A DNA stretch of 64,000 nucleotides from the NCBI GenBank assembly GCA_046349955.1, contig JAXMBI010000028.1, positions 1-64,000 of the forward strand. Reading direction: 5' to 3'. Made by a program: the position numbers and the translations under genes. The notes under the pieces were generated by a model that saw only the letters and a list, made by a program, of their open reading frames with translations, was not told the origin of the DNA and made no database searches. Numbering within the stretch: position 1 is the stretch's first letter; each line of letters opens with the position of its first letter. This document shows, one piece after another, positions 39,769-48,345 of the stretch. Source of the stretch: JBGAPH01 sp046349955 (GTDB lineage: Bacteria > Planctomycetota > Planctomycetia > Pirellulales > JBGAPH01).

Positions 39769-42036
39769 CTATTGCCTGAGCAGAAACTCTTTCGAGTTGA
39801 GCAGCGCCCAGGTGATGTCTTCCAGCCCGGCGCGGACATCGCCGGATGAAAGCACTGCGAGCGCCGCCGAGCTCTCTTCGCCGCTCGGCGGCCGCGACAG
39901 CGCCCACCAGTACAGCTCGGAAACGATCTCCGGCGGCTGCTTGTCTTGTTTCAGCAACTGCCCGATCCGGTTGTCGTCTTCGGTCAGCAGCTCATTGATC
40001 TTGGGCCCGGCGATGAGCTGCAGCGCTTGCCCCATCGTCGTCTCGGTGGTCCGCTCGCATTCGCAGACGAGCAGCCGCGGCGGCTTGCCGAACAGCCGCA
40101 GGAAGTTGTCGGGCTTGCCAAGCCGGCCGCGGCGATTGCGGGCGCCGAGCACGCCGGGGAGCTGCCCAGCCCTCACTCCGTCAGGGTAGCCGCTGTAGCT
40201 CGGCGGCACGCCCAGCACCTGATCGAGGGCGTCGGCAAGCTGCTCGGCGGAGAGGCGGCGGACGACCGCCGTGGCGAACGTTCCTTCACCGCGCGTTTGA
40301 CCACGGGGCGGCTCGGCGGACCGCTGATACGTTTGCGAGGCCATGATCGTGCGGACCAAGTTGCGAAGATCGAAGCCGCTCTCGGCGAAGTGGCGGGCCA
40401 GATCGTCGAGCAATTCGGGGTGGCTCGCCGGATTGGTGGCGCGGAAGTCGTCGATCGGTTCGACGAGCCCCCGCCCCAGCAGGTGATACCAAATGCGGTT
40501 CGCCTGCGCAGCGGCGAACTGCGGGTGGCTGGGGCTCGTCAGCCAGTCGGCAAGCTGCTCGAAGCGGGCGTCGATGTCGGCCGGCGAGCGCTCGCCGCCG
40601 AGCAGCTTGGGGGGCGCGTTGCGCCCGTGCCTTGGATCCTTGAGCGTAGCCGCGCCGTCGAGCCACACGATCTGTTCGCCGTCGAACTCGTGGCCGTCGT
40701 TCTCGTCGCGCCGCCGGTTCTCCACGATCTTGTACTTCACGCCGGCGAAGGCGGCCGCCCACGAGTAATAGTCGTCCTGCGTCCAGCGGTCGAACGGATG
40801 GTTATGGCACTTGGCGCATTGCAGCCGCACGCCGAGAAATACCTGCGCTACGGCCTCAGCCCGCGTGATTGGGTCGCGATGGGCACGATAGAAGTTGGCT
40901 TCGGGATGGCCGTAGGTGCTGCCACGGCCGGTGAGCAGTTCGCGGACGAACTCATCGAGCGACCGGTTCTCCGCGATCGCGCGGCGGATCCAGTGGTGAA
41001 ACGCCTGCACTCCTTTCTGGTCGAGCTGCTTTTCTTCATTGCGCAGCAGGTCCGACCACTTGAGCGCCCAGTGCTCGGCGAACTCGGGGCGCTCGAGCAA
41101 CGCGTCGACGAGCCGTGCCCGCTTTTCGGGCGAAGCATCGGCCGCGAACCGCCGGGCTTCGTCGGCGGTGGGGAGCAGACCCAAGAGATCGAGATGCGCG
41201 CGGCGGAGGAAGACCTGGTCGGAGCAGCTTTCCGCCGGCGCGAGCTTGAGCGCCCGCAGCTTGGCGAAGACGCGCTCGTCGATGAAGTTGGCTGCCTGCA
41301 CATTCGGCCACGTCGGCGCCGGCCCCTCCGGCACGAAGGCCAGCCGTACCGGCTGCTGCTGATCCAAGTAGCGCACGAGCACCGTCACCTCGCCGTCGCC
41401 GCGGCGTTCGGCCACGCCCTGGGCGTCGACTTCGGCCAGGCGGTTCGAGGTTTCGAAGACCGCCAGGTCGAGAACGTCGCGCTGTGAGCCGTCAGCGAAA
41501 TTAGCCACCGCCGAGAGTTGGACGGACGCTTGGGGAGGTTCGAGCACGGCCGACGCCGGCGAAACCGCCAGCGATACGAGCGGCGGAAGTTGGCCCTGGT
41601 CGTCGGGAGCGCCGGCGGCGATCCAGCGGGCGAGCACTTCGTACTCGTGCGAATCGGGCTTGAAGCGCCGGCCGCCGCCGTGGGCCACGTCGGCCGTCGC
41701 CTTGCGGAGCAGCAGGCTCTCCGCAGGCAAGGCCGGGTTCAGACGGCGGCCGAACTGCTCGCGCACGAGCGCCTGGTAGTCGAAGCGCGGGTCCTGGCCG
41801 CGGAGCGAGAGCTTGAAGCCCCCCTTGCCGCTCGCGTTGCCGTGGCAGGCGCCGCTGCTGCAGCCGCTGCGGGCGAGCACCGCCATCACGTCGCGCGTGA
41901 AGCTGGGCTCGGGCGTGGGTGCGCCCGCTAACAGCTCGTTGGCCGCGCCTGCCCAGCACGCCAGAACCGCCAAGAGCGCGCGAAAGCGGCGCGCGGTCCG
42001 GGCTGTGCGCGATAACAGTGGTCGCAGGCCAGGCAT
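39769..42036 (-). CDS. PSD1-type secreted protein (Big-2-like, DUF1549, DUF1553)
   Basis: 755 residues, a planctomycete-specific architecture. A signal sequence (RALLAVLACWAGAANELLAGA) leads to a cytochrome-like N-terminus with GCSSGACHGNASGKGGFKLSLRG (Cys59...Cys64-His65). Residues ~150-235 are a bacterial Ig-like (Big-2) domain (LAVSPASAVLEPPQASVQLSAVANFADGSQRDV). DUF1549 follows with ANFIDERVFAKL, LDLLGLLPTADE, WALKWSDLLRNEE and, near residue 410, the heme-like LQCAKCHNHPFDRWTQDDY. DUF1553 has AAAQANRIWYHLLGRGLVEP and RTIMASQTYQRS. Function unknown; such genes usually precede a DUF1501 gene, which is missing here. The stop is 6 bases from the family A array. Confidence 0.93.
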   Translation of the reverse strand: MPGLRPLLSRTARTARRFRALLAVLACWAGAANELLAGAPTPEPSFTRDVMAVLARSGCSSGACHGNASGKGGFKLSLRGQDPRFDYQALVREQFGRRLNPALPAESLLLRKATADVAHGGGRRFKPDSHEYEVLARWIAAGAPDDQGQLPPLVSLAVSPASAVLEPPQASVQLSAVANFADGSQRDVLDLAVFETSNRLAEVDAQGVAERRGDGEVTVLVRYLDQQQPVRLAFVPEGPAPTWPNVQAANFIDERVFAKLRALKLAPAESCSDQVFLRRAHLDLLGLLPTADEARRFAADASPEKRARLVDALLERPEFAEHWALKWSDLLRNEEKQLDQKGVQAFHHWIRRAIAENRSLDEFVRELLTGRGSTYGHPEANFYRAHRDPITRAEAVAQVFLGVRLQCAKCHNHPFDRWTQDDYYSWAAAFAGVKYKIVENRRRDENDGHEFDGEQIVWLDGAATLKDPRHGRNAPPKLLGGERSPADIDARFEQLADWLTSPSHPQFAAAQANRIWYHLLGRGLVEPIDDFRATNPASHPELLDDLARHFAESGFDLRNLVRTIMASQTYQRSAEPPRGQTRGEGTFATAVVRRLSAEQLADALDQVLGVPPSYSGYPDGVRAGQLPGVLGARNRRGRLGKPDNFLRLFGKPPRLLVCECERTTETTMGQALQLIAGPKINELLTEDDNRIGQLLKQDKQPPEIVSELYWWALSRPPSGEESSAALAVLSSGDVRAGLEDITWALLNSKEFLLRQ

Positions 42037-42232
42037 GCGACACCTCGAGGGGCGCGGGCGAGGTGATCGATTCGGGTGGGACTCGAGCGGCAGCGGTGCA
42101 GGCTGGTCGCTCGGGCAAGGCGTGGGCTCCGGCGGGGCGCCGGAGCATGCCCGTAGTATAGCGTGGGGCAGAGGAACTCAGTAGCGGCCGGCGCGCAAGA
42201 ACGAAGCGCGGCCCCAGCCAGCCCGCTCCGGC

Positions 42233-43165
42233 TCAGCCGCCACTCATGCCGACGATCCGCACGCGGGAGGGGCCGCTGGGCGCCTCCTCATCCGAGGCCG
42301 CCATCGGCTCGTCGGCGACGGGCATTTCCTCCGCGTACTCGGCCTCCTCGATCGAGGCCGCGGGCGCGGGACGGGCCGTCGTTTCCCAACTCGCAGGGTG
42401 GACGGGTGACAACTCGTCCGTTTCCTTCTTCTCGATCGTCTGCGACGGCTCGGCGGCCACCAGTGTGCCGGCGGCCCGCCACTGCGGCCCCTTGGCGATC
42501 GTCCGCTTGGGCAGCTTGGCCACCGGAGTGAGCTGGGTTTGCGGCGTTTCGGCCTCGTCGGCCTCAGCCCCGTTTTCGATGATCGTGGGCTCGGCGGCGG
42601 CGATTTCCTCGCTCACGACCTCGCGGGCCGGCTTGGCCGCGCGGCTCGGTTTGCTGGCCGACGCCAGGGCAACTTCCGTTTTGGCGGCGGAGCGCTTCGC
42701 GGCGCCCGACTTGGTTTGCTTCGCGCTCTTAGCCGGCTTGGCGGCGGCGATCTGCTTTGTGGGCTTCGCTTCCGGCTTGGCCGCCCGAGGAGCGGCTGCC
42801 TGCACGAGCGGCGCCGGCGGCGGCACGGGCGCGATGTCTTGCGGATCGTGGATCGACCGCCTGGGCGCCACTGCCAGGCGAGAGTTCGCCGGCGTTTCGG
42901 GGGCGATGAGTTGTTCTCTTGGCACCGGCACAGTCGCCGACGCTTGCACGACTTGTTGGTCTACCCGCGCGCGGGCTGCCGGCGAAGCCGCTTGCCGCGC
43001 CCCAGCCACCCGCGCGGCCTGACCCGCGGGCACCCCCTGCGGCACCGACTGGGGCTCGAAGCTGCGAAAGCTGTGTTGCGCCGTCATCGACGTGGCGCAG
43101 CCTGCCGAGCAGGCAAGGAGTCCGAGTGCGGCGAGCAATCCAAGGCGACCAGTGCGGTGCGACAT
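42233..43165 (-). CDS. Lipoprotein of low complexity, unknown function
   Basis: 310 residues. The N-terminus LGLLAALGLLACSAGCATSM has a lipobox (S-A-G-C), predicting lipidation at Cys23. The remainder is rich in Ala, Pro, Lys and Glu (PEAKPTKQIAAAKPAKSAKQTKSG, SKPSRAAKPAREV), probably disordered, and acidic near the end (SIEEAEYAEEMPVADEP). No domain recognised. Confidence 0.65.
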   Translation of the reverse strand: MSHRTGRLGLLAALGLLACSAGCATSMTAQHSFRSFEPQSVPQGVPAGQAARVAGARQAASPAARARVDQQVVQASATVPVPREQLIAPETPANSRLAVAPRRSIHDPQDIAPVPPPAPLVQAAAPRAAKPEAKPTKQIAAAKPAKSAKQTKSGAAKRSAAKTEVALASASKPSRAAKPAREVVSEEIAAAEPTIIENGAEADEAETPQTQLTPVAKLPKRTIAKGPQWRAAGTLVAAEPSQTIEKKETDELSPVHPASWETTARPAPAASIEEAEYAEEMPVADEPMAASDEEAPSGPSRVRIVGMSGG

Positions 43166-43684
43166 CGCGGCGTCTTTCCGGGGGGAAGACCGTGTGGCCG
43201 GCGCGCAAAGACGGGCACGCCAGCGTTACGGGCCATTTAATCGGCAAAGTCGACGCAGTCGCTCCAGTCGAATGGGCGGTTTTTTGCTTTCCGACTGCTA
43301 GCATTTCCGCCCCGTGACCGGCGAGGTCGCCCCGGCTTACACTGCTCCGCATGCGCAGAAGCATGCACGATTGTGAGGGATATCCCGCATAGTTGGTCCA
43401 AATCCGCCGGTTTTTCGTCGACCAGTTCCGAAAAACTGGCGGAACGTAAGTTGGCGGCGCCAGCAGTCCAACCCTTGCCAACCGCTTAGCTTGCGAAGGA
43501 ATAGCGTGCGGACTAGCGATTCACGCCTCGGCGCAACTCGTTTGCGGGGTGTCTTGGGGGGTTGCGAGCGGGGGGGGGCTTCCTATCTTGGGGCCACCCG
43601 CAAGGAATGTTGCGGTCCGCTGGGCGGCTTTCGGAAACGGAGTTCGCGGCGATCTCGTTTCAGACACCCTGGAGATGATCGAGA
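43166..43684. other. Divergent intergenic region
   Basis: About 520 bases between the minus-strand lipoprotein and the plus-strand CAP-domain gene, so both promoters lie here. A G-run (GCGGGGGGGGGCTTCC) is at about 43568-43580. No supported ORF or strong hairpin. Confidence 0.45.
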
Positions 43685-44167
43685 ATGACTCACGGATTGT
43701 TGGCCTTGGCCATGGTGTGCTTGGTGGGCAATGGAGAAACCACGTCGCGCGGGGCGATCAAGCCCCCGGCCCCCCTCAAGGCGCCCGGCGCCTTGAAGCC
43801 GCCTGCCAAGCCTGCCGCTCCGGCGCAGGCGCAGCTTCACCCCGTGGAGGAGCAGGTGGTTGCCCGGACGAACGCCGAGCGCCGCCGCTTTGGCCTGCCC
43901 GCCCTGCGGGTCGACGGCCGCCTGATGCGCTCGGCCCGCCGGCACACCGCCTGGATGACCCGCAGCCGCTCGCTGACCCACACGTCGGAGGCCGTGGCCG
44001 AGAACATCGCCATGGGGCAGTCGACCAGCAGCGAAGCTCTGAGCTCTTGGATGTCCTCCTCAGGGCACCGGGCGAATATTCTCAACGCGAGCTACAGCCG
44101 CATCGGCGTGGCCGCGTACAGCACGCCGGAAGGCCGCACCTTCTGGTGCCAGCAGTTCCTGCCGTAG
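43685..44167 (+). CDS. Secreted CAP/SCP-domain protein (YkwD-like)
   Basis: 160 residues. Short signal peptide (MTHGLLALAMVCLVGNG), a Pro/Ala/Lys linker (residues 22-50), then a CAP domain: VEEQVVARTNAERRRFGLPALRVDGRLMRSARRHTAWM, SLTHTSEAVAENIAMGQ, SSWMSSSGHRANILNASYSRIGVAAYS. The GHRxNIL motif and the His of LTH are the conserved cavity residues. The family's molecular role in bacteria is unsettled. Confidence 0.9.
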   Translation: MTHGLLALAMVCLVGNGETTSRGAIKPPAPLKAPGALKPPAKPAAPAQAQLHPVEEQVVARTNAERRRFGLPALRVDGRLMRSARRHTAWMTRSRSLTHTSEAVAENIAMGQSTSSEALSSWMSSSGHRANILNASYSRIGVAAYSTPEGRTFWCQQFLP

Positions 44168-44210
44168 AGGCACGGCTGACGATCTCGCGCTGAAAACAAG
44201 TGGCCGCTCG

Positions 44211-44300
44211 TCGGAAGCGTTGTGCGCTGAGGAATAACGCAGCGCACGACCTCTCCGGCGGGCGCCCCGCGTAAGCGGGCCGATGCAAGCGCGGCCATGG
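44211..44300. repeat. Degraded family A/linker repeat remnant
   Basis: Contains GTTGTGCGCTGAGGAATAACG and CGCAGCGCACGAC, the same inverted linker as at 39323-39763, followed by CGGCGGGCGCCCCGCGTAAGCGGGCCGATGC, a changed copy of the first family A hairpin. The second hairpin is missing. Confidence 0.65.
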
Positions 44301-44385
44301 GTTGGTCAAGTCAGCATAGACCGGCTGAGTCGAGTGGGCGTTCGCGCGCTGCCGCCGTCATGTTGGCCGCGCGCTGTCGGGCCAG

Positions 44386-44976
44386 CTACCTTCCAGCCGC
44401 CTTGGCGGCGTCGGTAGATCCCTGGCGGCTCGGTGCAGCCCGATACAGTACGTGCCGGCGCAGTAGGTGGCCTTCCGGCAGTAGCGGGTGGTCGAAGTCT
44501 TCGGCCGGATCGTGGGCCATGCCGAGCTTTTCCATCACCCGCCGCGAGCGCAGATTCTCCGGCACGGTGAACGACACGATCTCGGCGAGGCCCAACCGCT
44601 CGAAGCCAAAGGCCAGGGCGGTGCGGGCGCCCTCGGTGGCATAGCCACGGCCCCAGTGCTCGGCGGCCAGCCGCCAGCCGATTTCCACGCACGGAGTGAA
44701 GGGGGCGGTGAAGCGGGGATGCGCGAGGCCGATGAAGCCGGCGAACGGCGCGACGCCTGGGATCTCCACGGCCCACAGGCCAAACCCGTGCTCGGCGAAG
44801 TGGGCCGCGATGCGATCGGCCACCGCGTCGCTCTCTTCGCGCGAAAGCGGCCCGGGCAGGAACTCGACCACGCGCGGATCGGCGTTGAGCGCCGCGAACG
44901 CCGCGCGGTCCTCCGGCCGCCAAAGGCGCAGCCGCAACCGCGGCGTTTCCAGCTCGGGAAGGGAGTCGGTCGACAT
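44386..44976 (-). CDS. GNAT acetyltransferase, RimJ/RimL-like
   Basis: About 196 residues from the ATG at 44976 (MSTDSLPELETPRLRLRLWRPED); the E-T-P-R-L-x-L-R-x-W opening is typical of RimJ/RimL-type acetyltransferases, so the longer upstream frame is rejected. Acetyl-CoA site: IGWRLAAEHWGRGYATEGARTAL; later VPENLRSRRVMEKLGMAH. Substrate unknown. It is divergent from the dehydrogenase with 87 bases between starts; a GCAGTAGAATAAC box at 45009-45021 may be the dehydrogenase promoter. Confidence 0.88.
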   Translation of the reverse strand: MSTDSLPELETPRLRLRLWRPEDRAAFAALNADPRVVEFLPGPLSREESDAVADRIAAHFAEHGFGLWAVEIPGVAPFAGFIGLAHPRFTAPFTPCVEIGWRLAAEHWGRGYATEGARTALAFGFERLGLAEIVSFTVPENLRSRRVMEKLGMAHDPAEDFDHPLLPEGHLLRRHVLYRAAPSRQGSTDAAKAAGR

Positions 44977-45063
44977 TCGCGCTCGCAGCAGGAGGCGGAG
45001 GGATGCAGGCGCAGTAGAATAACGCCGCTGCTCGACCTCACCAACCACTTGCCGGAGCCCGCC

Positions 45064-46005
45064 ATGACTGTGTCGCCCGCCAACACTCCGCTCGGCATCC
45101 TCGGCGTGGGACAAATGGGGCTCTCGGCGGCCGCGTGCTTCAGCCGCGCGGGTTTTCCCGTGCTTGTCTGGGCGCGCAGCGCCGCCAAGCTGGGCGAACT
45201 GCCGGCCAAGCTCGACGCGCTGCACGCGTTTCTCGATCAACACGTTGGCCCTGCGAGCGACGCCCGCGGGCTCGTGGAAACGACCGGCGACCTCGGCCGC
45301 CTGGGCGAAACCGCGCTCGTGCTCGAATGCATTGCCGAAGACGTGGGGCAGAAGGCTGAGCTACTAGCCCAACTCCGGCCGGCCGCCGAGCGCGGCACAG
45401 TTTTGGCAAGCTGCACGAGCGGCCTCTGCATCAGCGAAATCGGCCGCGCCGGAGGCGTGGGAAGGTGGCTCGTGGGCGCCCATTTCTGGAACCCCGCGCA
45501 CCTGATGCCGCTCGTAGAAGTGGTGCAGGGCGACGAAACCGATCCGGCGGCGGTCGACTTCGTCTGCCAGGTGCTCGAGCGGGCAGGCAAGGCGGCGGTG
45601 CGCTGCCGCGACGTGCCGGGGTTCATCGGCAATCGGCTGATGCACGCCCTCTGGCGCGAGGCGCTGCACTTGGTGCAAACGGGCGTCTGTTCGCCGGCCG
45701 ACGTCGACCAGGTGGTGCGGCTGACGTTCGCCCTGCGGCTGCCGGCCGTGGGCCCGTTCGAGAACATGGACCTGGTGGGCCTGGGCCTCGTCGACCAGAT
45801 TCATTCCTACCTGTTCGCCGACTTGTCGAACGCTGGCCAGTCGCTGCCGATCGTGCGCGAGAAGGTTGCGGCGGGGGAGGCGGGCATGCGCGCCGGCCGC
45901 GGCTTCTACGACTGGGGCGCCCGCGACGCTCAACAGCTCGTGGCGCAGCGCGACGAGCAGATCGTGCGGCAGTTGGGGTTCTTGCGCGGGATTGGGCGGG
46001 TGTGA
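45064..46005 (+). CDS. 3-hydroxyacyl-CoA dehydrogenase family protein
   Basis: 313 residues from ATG 45064. Rossmann motif GILGVGQMGLSAAACFSRAG, LVLECIAEDVGQKAELLAQL, SCTSGLCISEI, the catalytic His in WLVGAHFWNPAHLMPLVEVVQG and the C-terminal helical domain DVPGFIGNRLMHALWREALHL ... PFENMDLVGLGLV. This is the 3-hydroxybutyryl-CoA dehydrogenase-like group; the natural substrate could also be another L-3-hydroxy acid. A stop at 46005 is followed by a repeat region. Confidence 0.9.
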   Translation: MTVSPANTPLGILGVGQMGLSAAACFSRAGFPVLVWARSAAKLGELPAKLDALHAFLDQHVGPASDARGLVETTGDLGRLGETALVLECIAEDVGQKAELLAQLRPAAERGTVLASCTSGLCISEIGRAGGVGRWLVGAHFWNPAHLMPLVEVVQGDETDPAAVDFVCQVLERAGKAAVRCRDVPGFIGNRLMHALWREALHLVQTGVCSPADVDQVVRLTFALRLPAVGPFENMDLVGLGLVDQIHSYLFADLSNAGQSLPIVREKVAAGEAGMRAGRGFYDWGARDAQQLVAQRDEQIVRQLGFLRGIGRV

Positions 46006-46035
46006 GCGGCTAGAAGTTCGGGTTGCCCTCTGATA

Positions 46036-46494
46036 CTAGCCCGCAGCGCAAGAGCGCAAGCAAGGGAGAGCCCCGTTTCCCTGGTTGAGCCCCGCTGACC
46101 CCTGCACGGGCCGGACAGCAATTTGGTTGGACGTGGGGGCATGGATCAAGCGTTTTGCTCTTAGAGCGAGCAAGGCTACGTGCAGCCCCGGCAGGGGCGA
46201 CCCGAGAATAGCCCCGGGCCAGGGCAGCGTGAGCTGACCGCAGCCCGGGGTCCGTGAGAAGTAGGAACAAAGCCCCGCAGGGGCGACACAAGAACTGCTT
46301 GCCAGCGCAGGACTCAAGCATATCGGTCGCCCCTCCGGGGCTCTTTGTTTCCGTGGGGCGTAACCCCGGGCGGCGTCCGGCTTGCGCCGGCCTTGCCCGG
46401 GGCTATTCTCGGGTCGCCCCTGCCGGGGCTGCATGCCGCGCCTCACCCTTCGCAGATGCCAAAGCGCAACTTCAAAAAGCGCGCTGCGGGCTAG
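46036..46494. repeat. Composite inverted-repeat element (family C), copy 1
   Basis: Outer 14-base inverted repeats CTAGCCCGCAGCGC (46036-46049) and GCGCTGCGGGCTAG (46481-46494). Inside them, arms 46182-46218 and 46396-46432 are exact 37-base inverted copies (contain GGGCTATTCTCGGGTCGCCCC). A third partial pair is AACAAAGCCCCGCAGGGGCGAC / GTCGCCCCTCCGGGGCTCTTTGTT at 46267-46288 and 46336-46359. The flank continues to 46535 with GCACAACCCG...AACAAGCTGTGACGCAGC, which recurs inverted at 57565-57590. No gene inside. Confidence 0.88.
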
Positions 46495-46544
46495 TGTGGC
46501 ACAACCCGAAAAACAAGCTGTGACGCAGCACTAGTGAGTTGGCA

Positions 46545-46883
46545 CTATGGATATGCGGACCCCGGCGTTCTTCTCAGCATTTTCACTCCTCCCCCGGGTG
46601 GCCCGTCCAGGATGCGCGCCTCCGGGAAGAGCCGGGAAAGGCGTTGCACTTCACTTCGGCTGGAGTTCGCGGGAACCCAGAGCTGGTCCATCGCGCGGTC
46701 GCCAAACCAGACTCGATGGAGAGGAATCCGTGCCCGGCTCGAGGACGCCGGCACTCCCCAGGCTCGTCGCTTGGTCAACACGGCCTGCCGCTCCTGCACC
46801 ACGCTCCGCTCCCACGCCAGCCACGCGCAGAGCACCGCCACGGCCACGAGCAGCAGACGTAGGGAGAAGCGGGGGAGCTTCAT
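46545..46883 (-). CDS. Small membrane-anchored protein, paralogue 2
   Basis: 112 residues from ATG 46883. The N-terminal anchor FSLRLLLVAVAVLCAWLAWERSVVQERQAV is the planctomycete S-L-R-x-L-L type; the C-terminal part has HRVWFGDRAMDQLWV and VQRLSRLFPEARIL. It resembles the upstream neighbour at matching positions (W-F-G-D, R-L-F-P-E-A). The start overlaps the neighbour's stop by 4 bases. Function unknown. Confidence 0.68.
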   Translation of the reverse strand: MKLPRFSLRLLLVAVAVLCAWLAWERSVVQERQAVLTKRRAWGVPASSSRARIPLHRVWFGDRAMDQLWVPANSSRSEVQRLSRLFPEARILDGPPGGGVKMLRRTPGSAYP

Positions 46884-47242
46884 GGGGTGGTCGGGTCCCG
46901 CTGATTCGTCACCAGGGCTTCGGGAAACAACCGCCGAACGTCGTCGACGGTATCTGGACCTACGCGACCCCAGCAATGGACGGTGTGAATTGGCTCATCG
47001 CCAAACCAACGCCGCACTGACGGAATCGTCGCCACGCTTTTCGTGTATGGCGGATTGCTGGCGTGTTCGGCGGCGCGAAAGCTCACCTGGTATTCGGCCC
47101 AGAGTCGGTTGCGCAACGAACGGCGGGCCACCGCTGTTTGCCGTTCGTAGGCCAGCCAGCCGCAGAAAACGCCACTGACCCCCACCAGCACCATCAGCGT
47201 GCGGAGCGAGAACGAGCGGAGACGGCGGGGGAGAGCACTCAT
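46880..47242 (-). CDS. Small membrane-anchored protein, paralogue 1
   Basis: 120 residues from ATG 47242 (MSALPRRLRSFSLRTLMVLVG). Anchor helix LMVLVGVSGVFCGWLAYER, then RRWFGDEPIHTVHCWG and VDDVRRLFPEALVTN. Paired with the 46545-46883 gene by sequence likeness and a 4-base overlap: a tandem duplication. No domain assigned. Confidence 0.7.
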   Translation of the reverse strand: MSALPRRLRSFSLRTLMVLVGVSGVFCGWLAYERQTAVARRSLRNRLWAEYQVSFRAAEHASNPPYTKSVATIPSVRRWFGDEPIHTVHCWGRVGPDTVDDVRRLFPEALVTNQRDPTTP

Positions 47243-47388
47243 GGTCGGCAGCATACCACGGGGCGAGCAGCCGACGGACTAGGGTTTTCCGCACGACGCG
47301 CCAATTCGTTGCGGTCGGGGCGTGCCGTGCCCATAATCGCTCGGGCAAGAGTTCATGCGGCTTCTAATTTAAAGACCAGGGTGCAACG

Positions 47389-48069
47389 ATGCGTGCGTTG
47401 TTGGCGGTGGCGAACTTGGGCAAGGTAGTCACCATCTTCTGCATCATTGGGCTTTGCGCGAAGGCCCTTCCCGCTACGACTCTCGTTTACGAATATTCGA
47501 GTACCTTCGCTGGAGAAATGCCCGTCACTTCTTCGCCGTGGCTTCGCGCCACCTTCGACGACCTTGGGGCCTCAGGGACGGTCAACCTGAAGGTCGAGGG
47601 CTTAAGTTTGGCGCCTGAAGAGTTTGTCAACAGCTTGTACTTCAATCTCGATCCCGCGATGAGTGCTCAGGCGCTCTCGTTCGGAAATGCTTCCCTAGTC
47701 GGTGGCATTAAGTTCGACGGCATTTCCCATGGCTCAGATGCAATTGCGGTGCAGGGGGGCGGCAAGTTCGATATGTGGTTTGCGTTTACTGCCATGCCGG
47801 GCGATGCTGTCCGTTTCGGACTCGGCGACTCGTTTTCAATCGATGTGTCCGGCCCTGGCCTGACTGCAGAATCGTTCGACTTTCCAAGTTCCCCAGAAAA
47901 CGGCAGCGGCGAATTCTACACTGCTGCCAGGATCCGGCAGTTTCAAGACGCGTCGCTTCCAACGGTCGATGTGAGCAGTTGGGTCACGGTCCCCGAGCCC
48001 TCCACCTTCCTGCTCGCCGCCCTGGCCGGGGTCGGGCTGCTGGCGTTTCGGCGAAAGTTGGCCCAATGA
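47389..48069 (+). CDS. PEP-CTERM sorting-signal protein
   Basis: 226 residues. Signal peptide (VVTIFCIIGLCAKALPA), a beta-rich extracellular domain of about 165 residues (TLVYEYSSTFAGEMPVTSS, SFGNASLVGGIKFDG) and a C-terminal V-P-E-P-S-T-F followed by LLAALAGVGLLAF and a basic end RRK. This is the exosortase-recognised PEP-CTERM signal. The exosortase is outside the window. No other function visible. Confidence 0.9.
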   Translation: MRALLAVANLGKVVTIFCIIGLCAKALPATTLVYEYSSTFAGEMPVTSSPWLRATFDDLGASGTVNLKVEGLSLAPEEFVNSLYFNLDPAMSAQALSFGNASLVGGIKFDGISHGSDAIAVQGGGKFDMWFAFTAMPGDAVRFGLGDSFSIDVSGPGLTAESFDFPSSPENGSGEFYTAARIRQFQDASLPTVDVSSWVTVPEPSTFLLAALAGVGLLAFRRKLAQ

Positions 48070-48258
48070 TCCAGCTTCTCCTCTGGCTGCCACCCGTGTT
48101 CTGGGGGCTACGAGTGCCAGAGATCGCCGGGGCGCTTGATCGATCCCCGGTATCCCGAGAGGCCTCTTGGGTCTCAGATACAAGGTCGTAAACGGGCGAG
48201 AATAGCCTTGCCCGCAGGCCAAAAATCGCCCCTAGCGAGCGCCGCGCGAGCTGGGCGG

Positions 48259-48345
48259 CTAGTGAGCCCGCCGTGTCATGCGCGGGAAGCCGCCGGCGAG
48301 CCAGGCCGCGAAGAGCGTGGTGAGAATCAGCCAGGCGACGAGCAT
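48259..48345 (-). CDS. 28-residue single-span membrane peptide
   Basis: An ATG at 48345 preceded by CAGGAGGGACCGCAA, i.e. a near-perfect Shine-Dalgarno site about 7 bases upstream. The peptide begins MLVAWLILTTLFAAWLAGG and ends with a basic tail (PRMTRRAH). One hydrophobic helix with positive end. Too short for ordinary gene callers; support is the site and the hydrophobicity. Confidence 0.45.
   Translation of the reverse strand: MLVAWLILTTLFAAWLAGGFPRMTRRAH

Noticed and set aside
39146..39907. Minus-strand 253-codon ORF between mutY and the PSD1 gene
   Set aside because: It translates the 165-base repeat units and overlaps the 3' ends of two real genes.
44488..45063. Upstream part of the dehydrogenase frame
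   Set aside because: It is antisense to the GNAT gene; the Rossmann fold begins right after ATG 45064.
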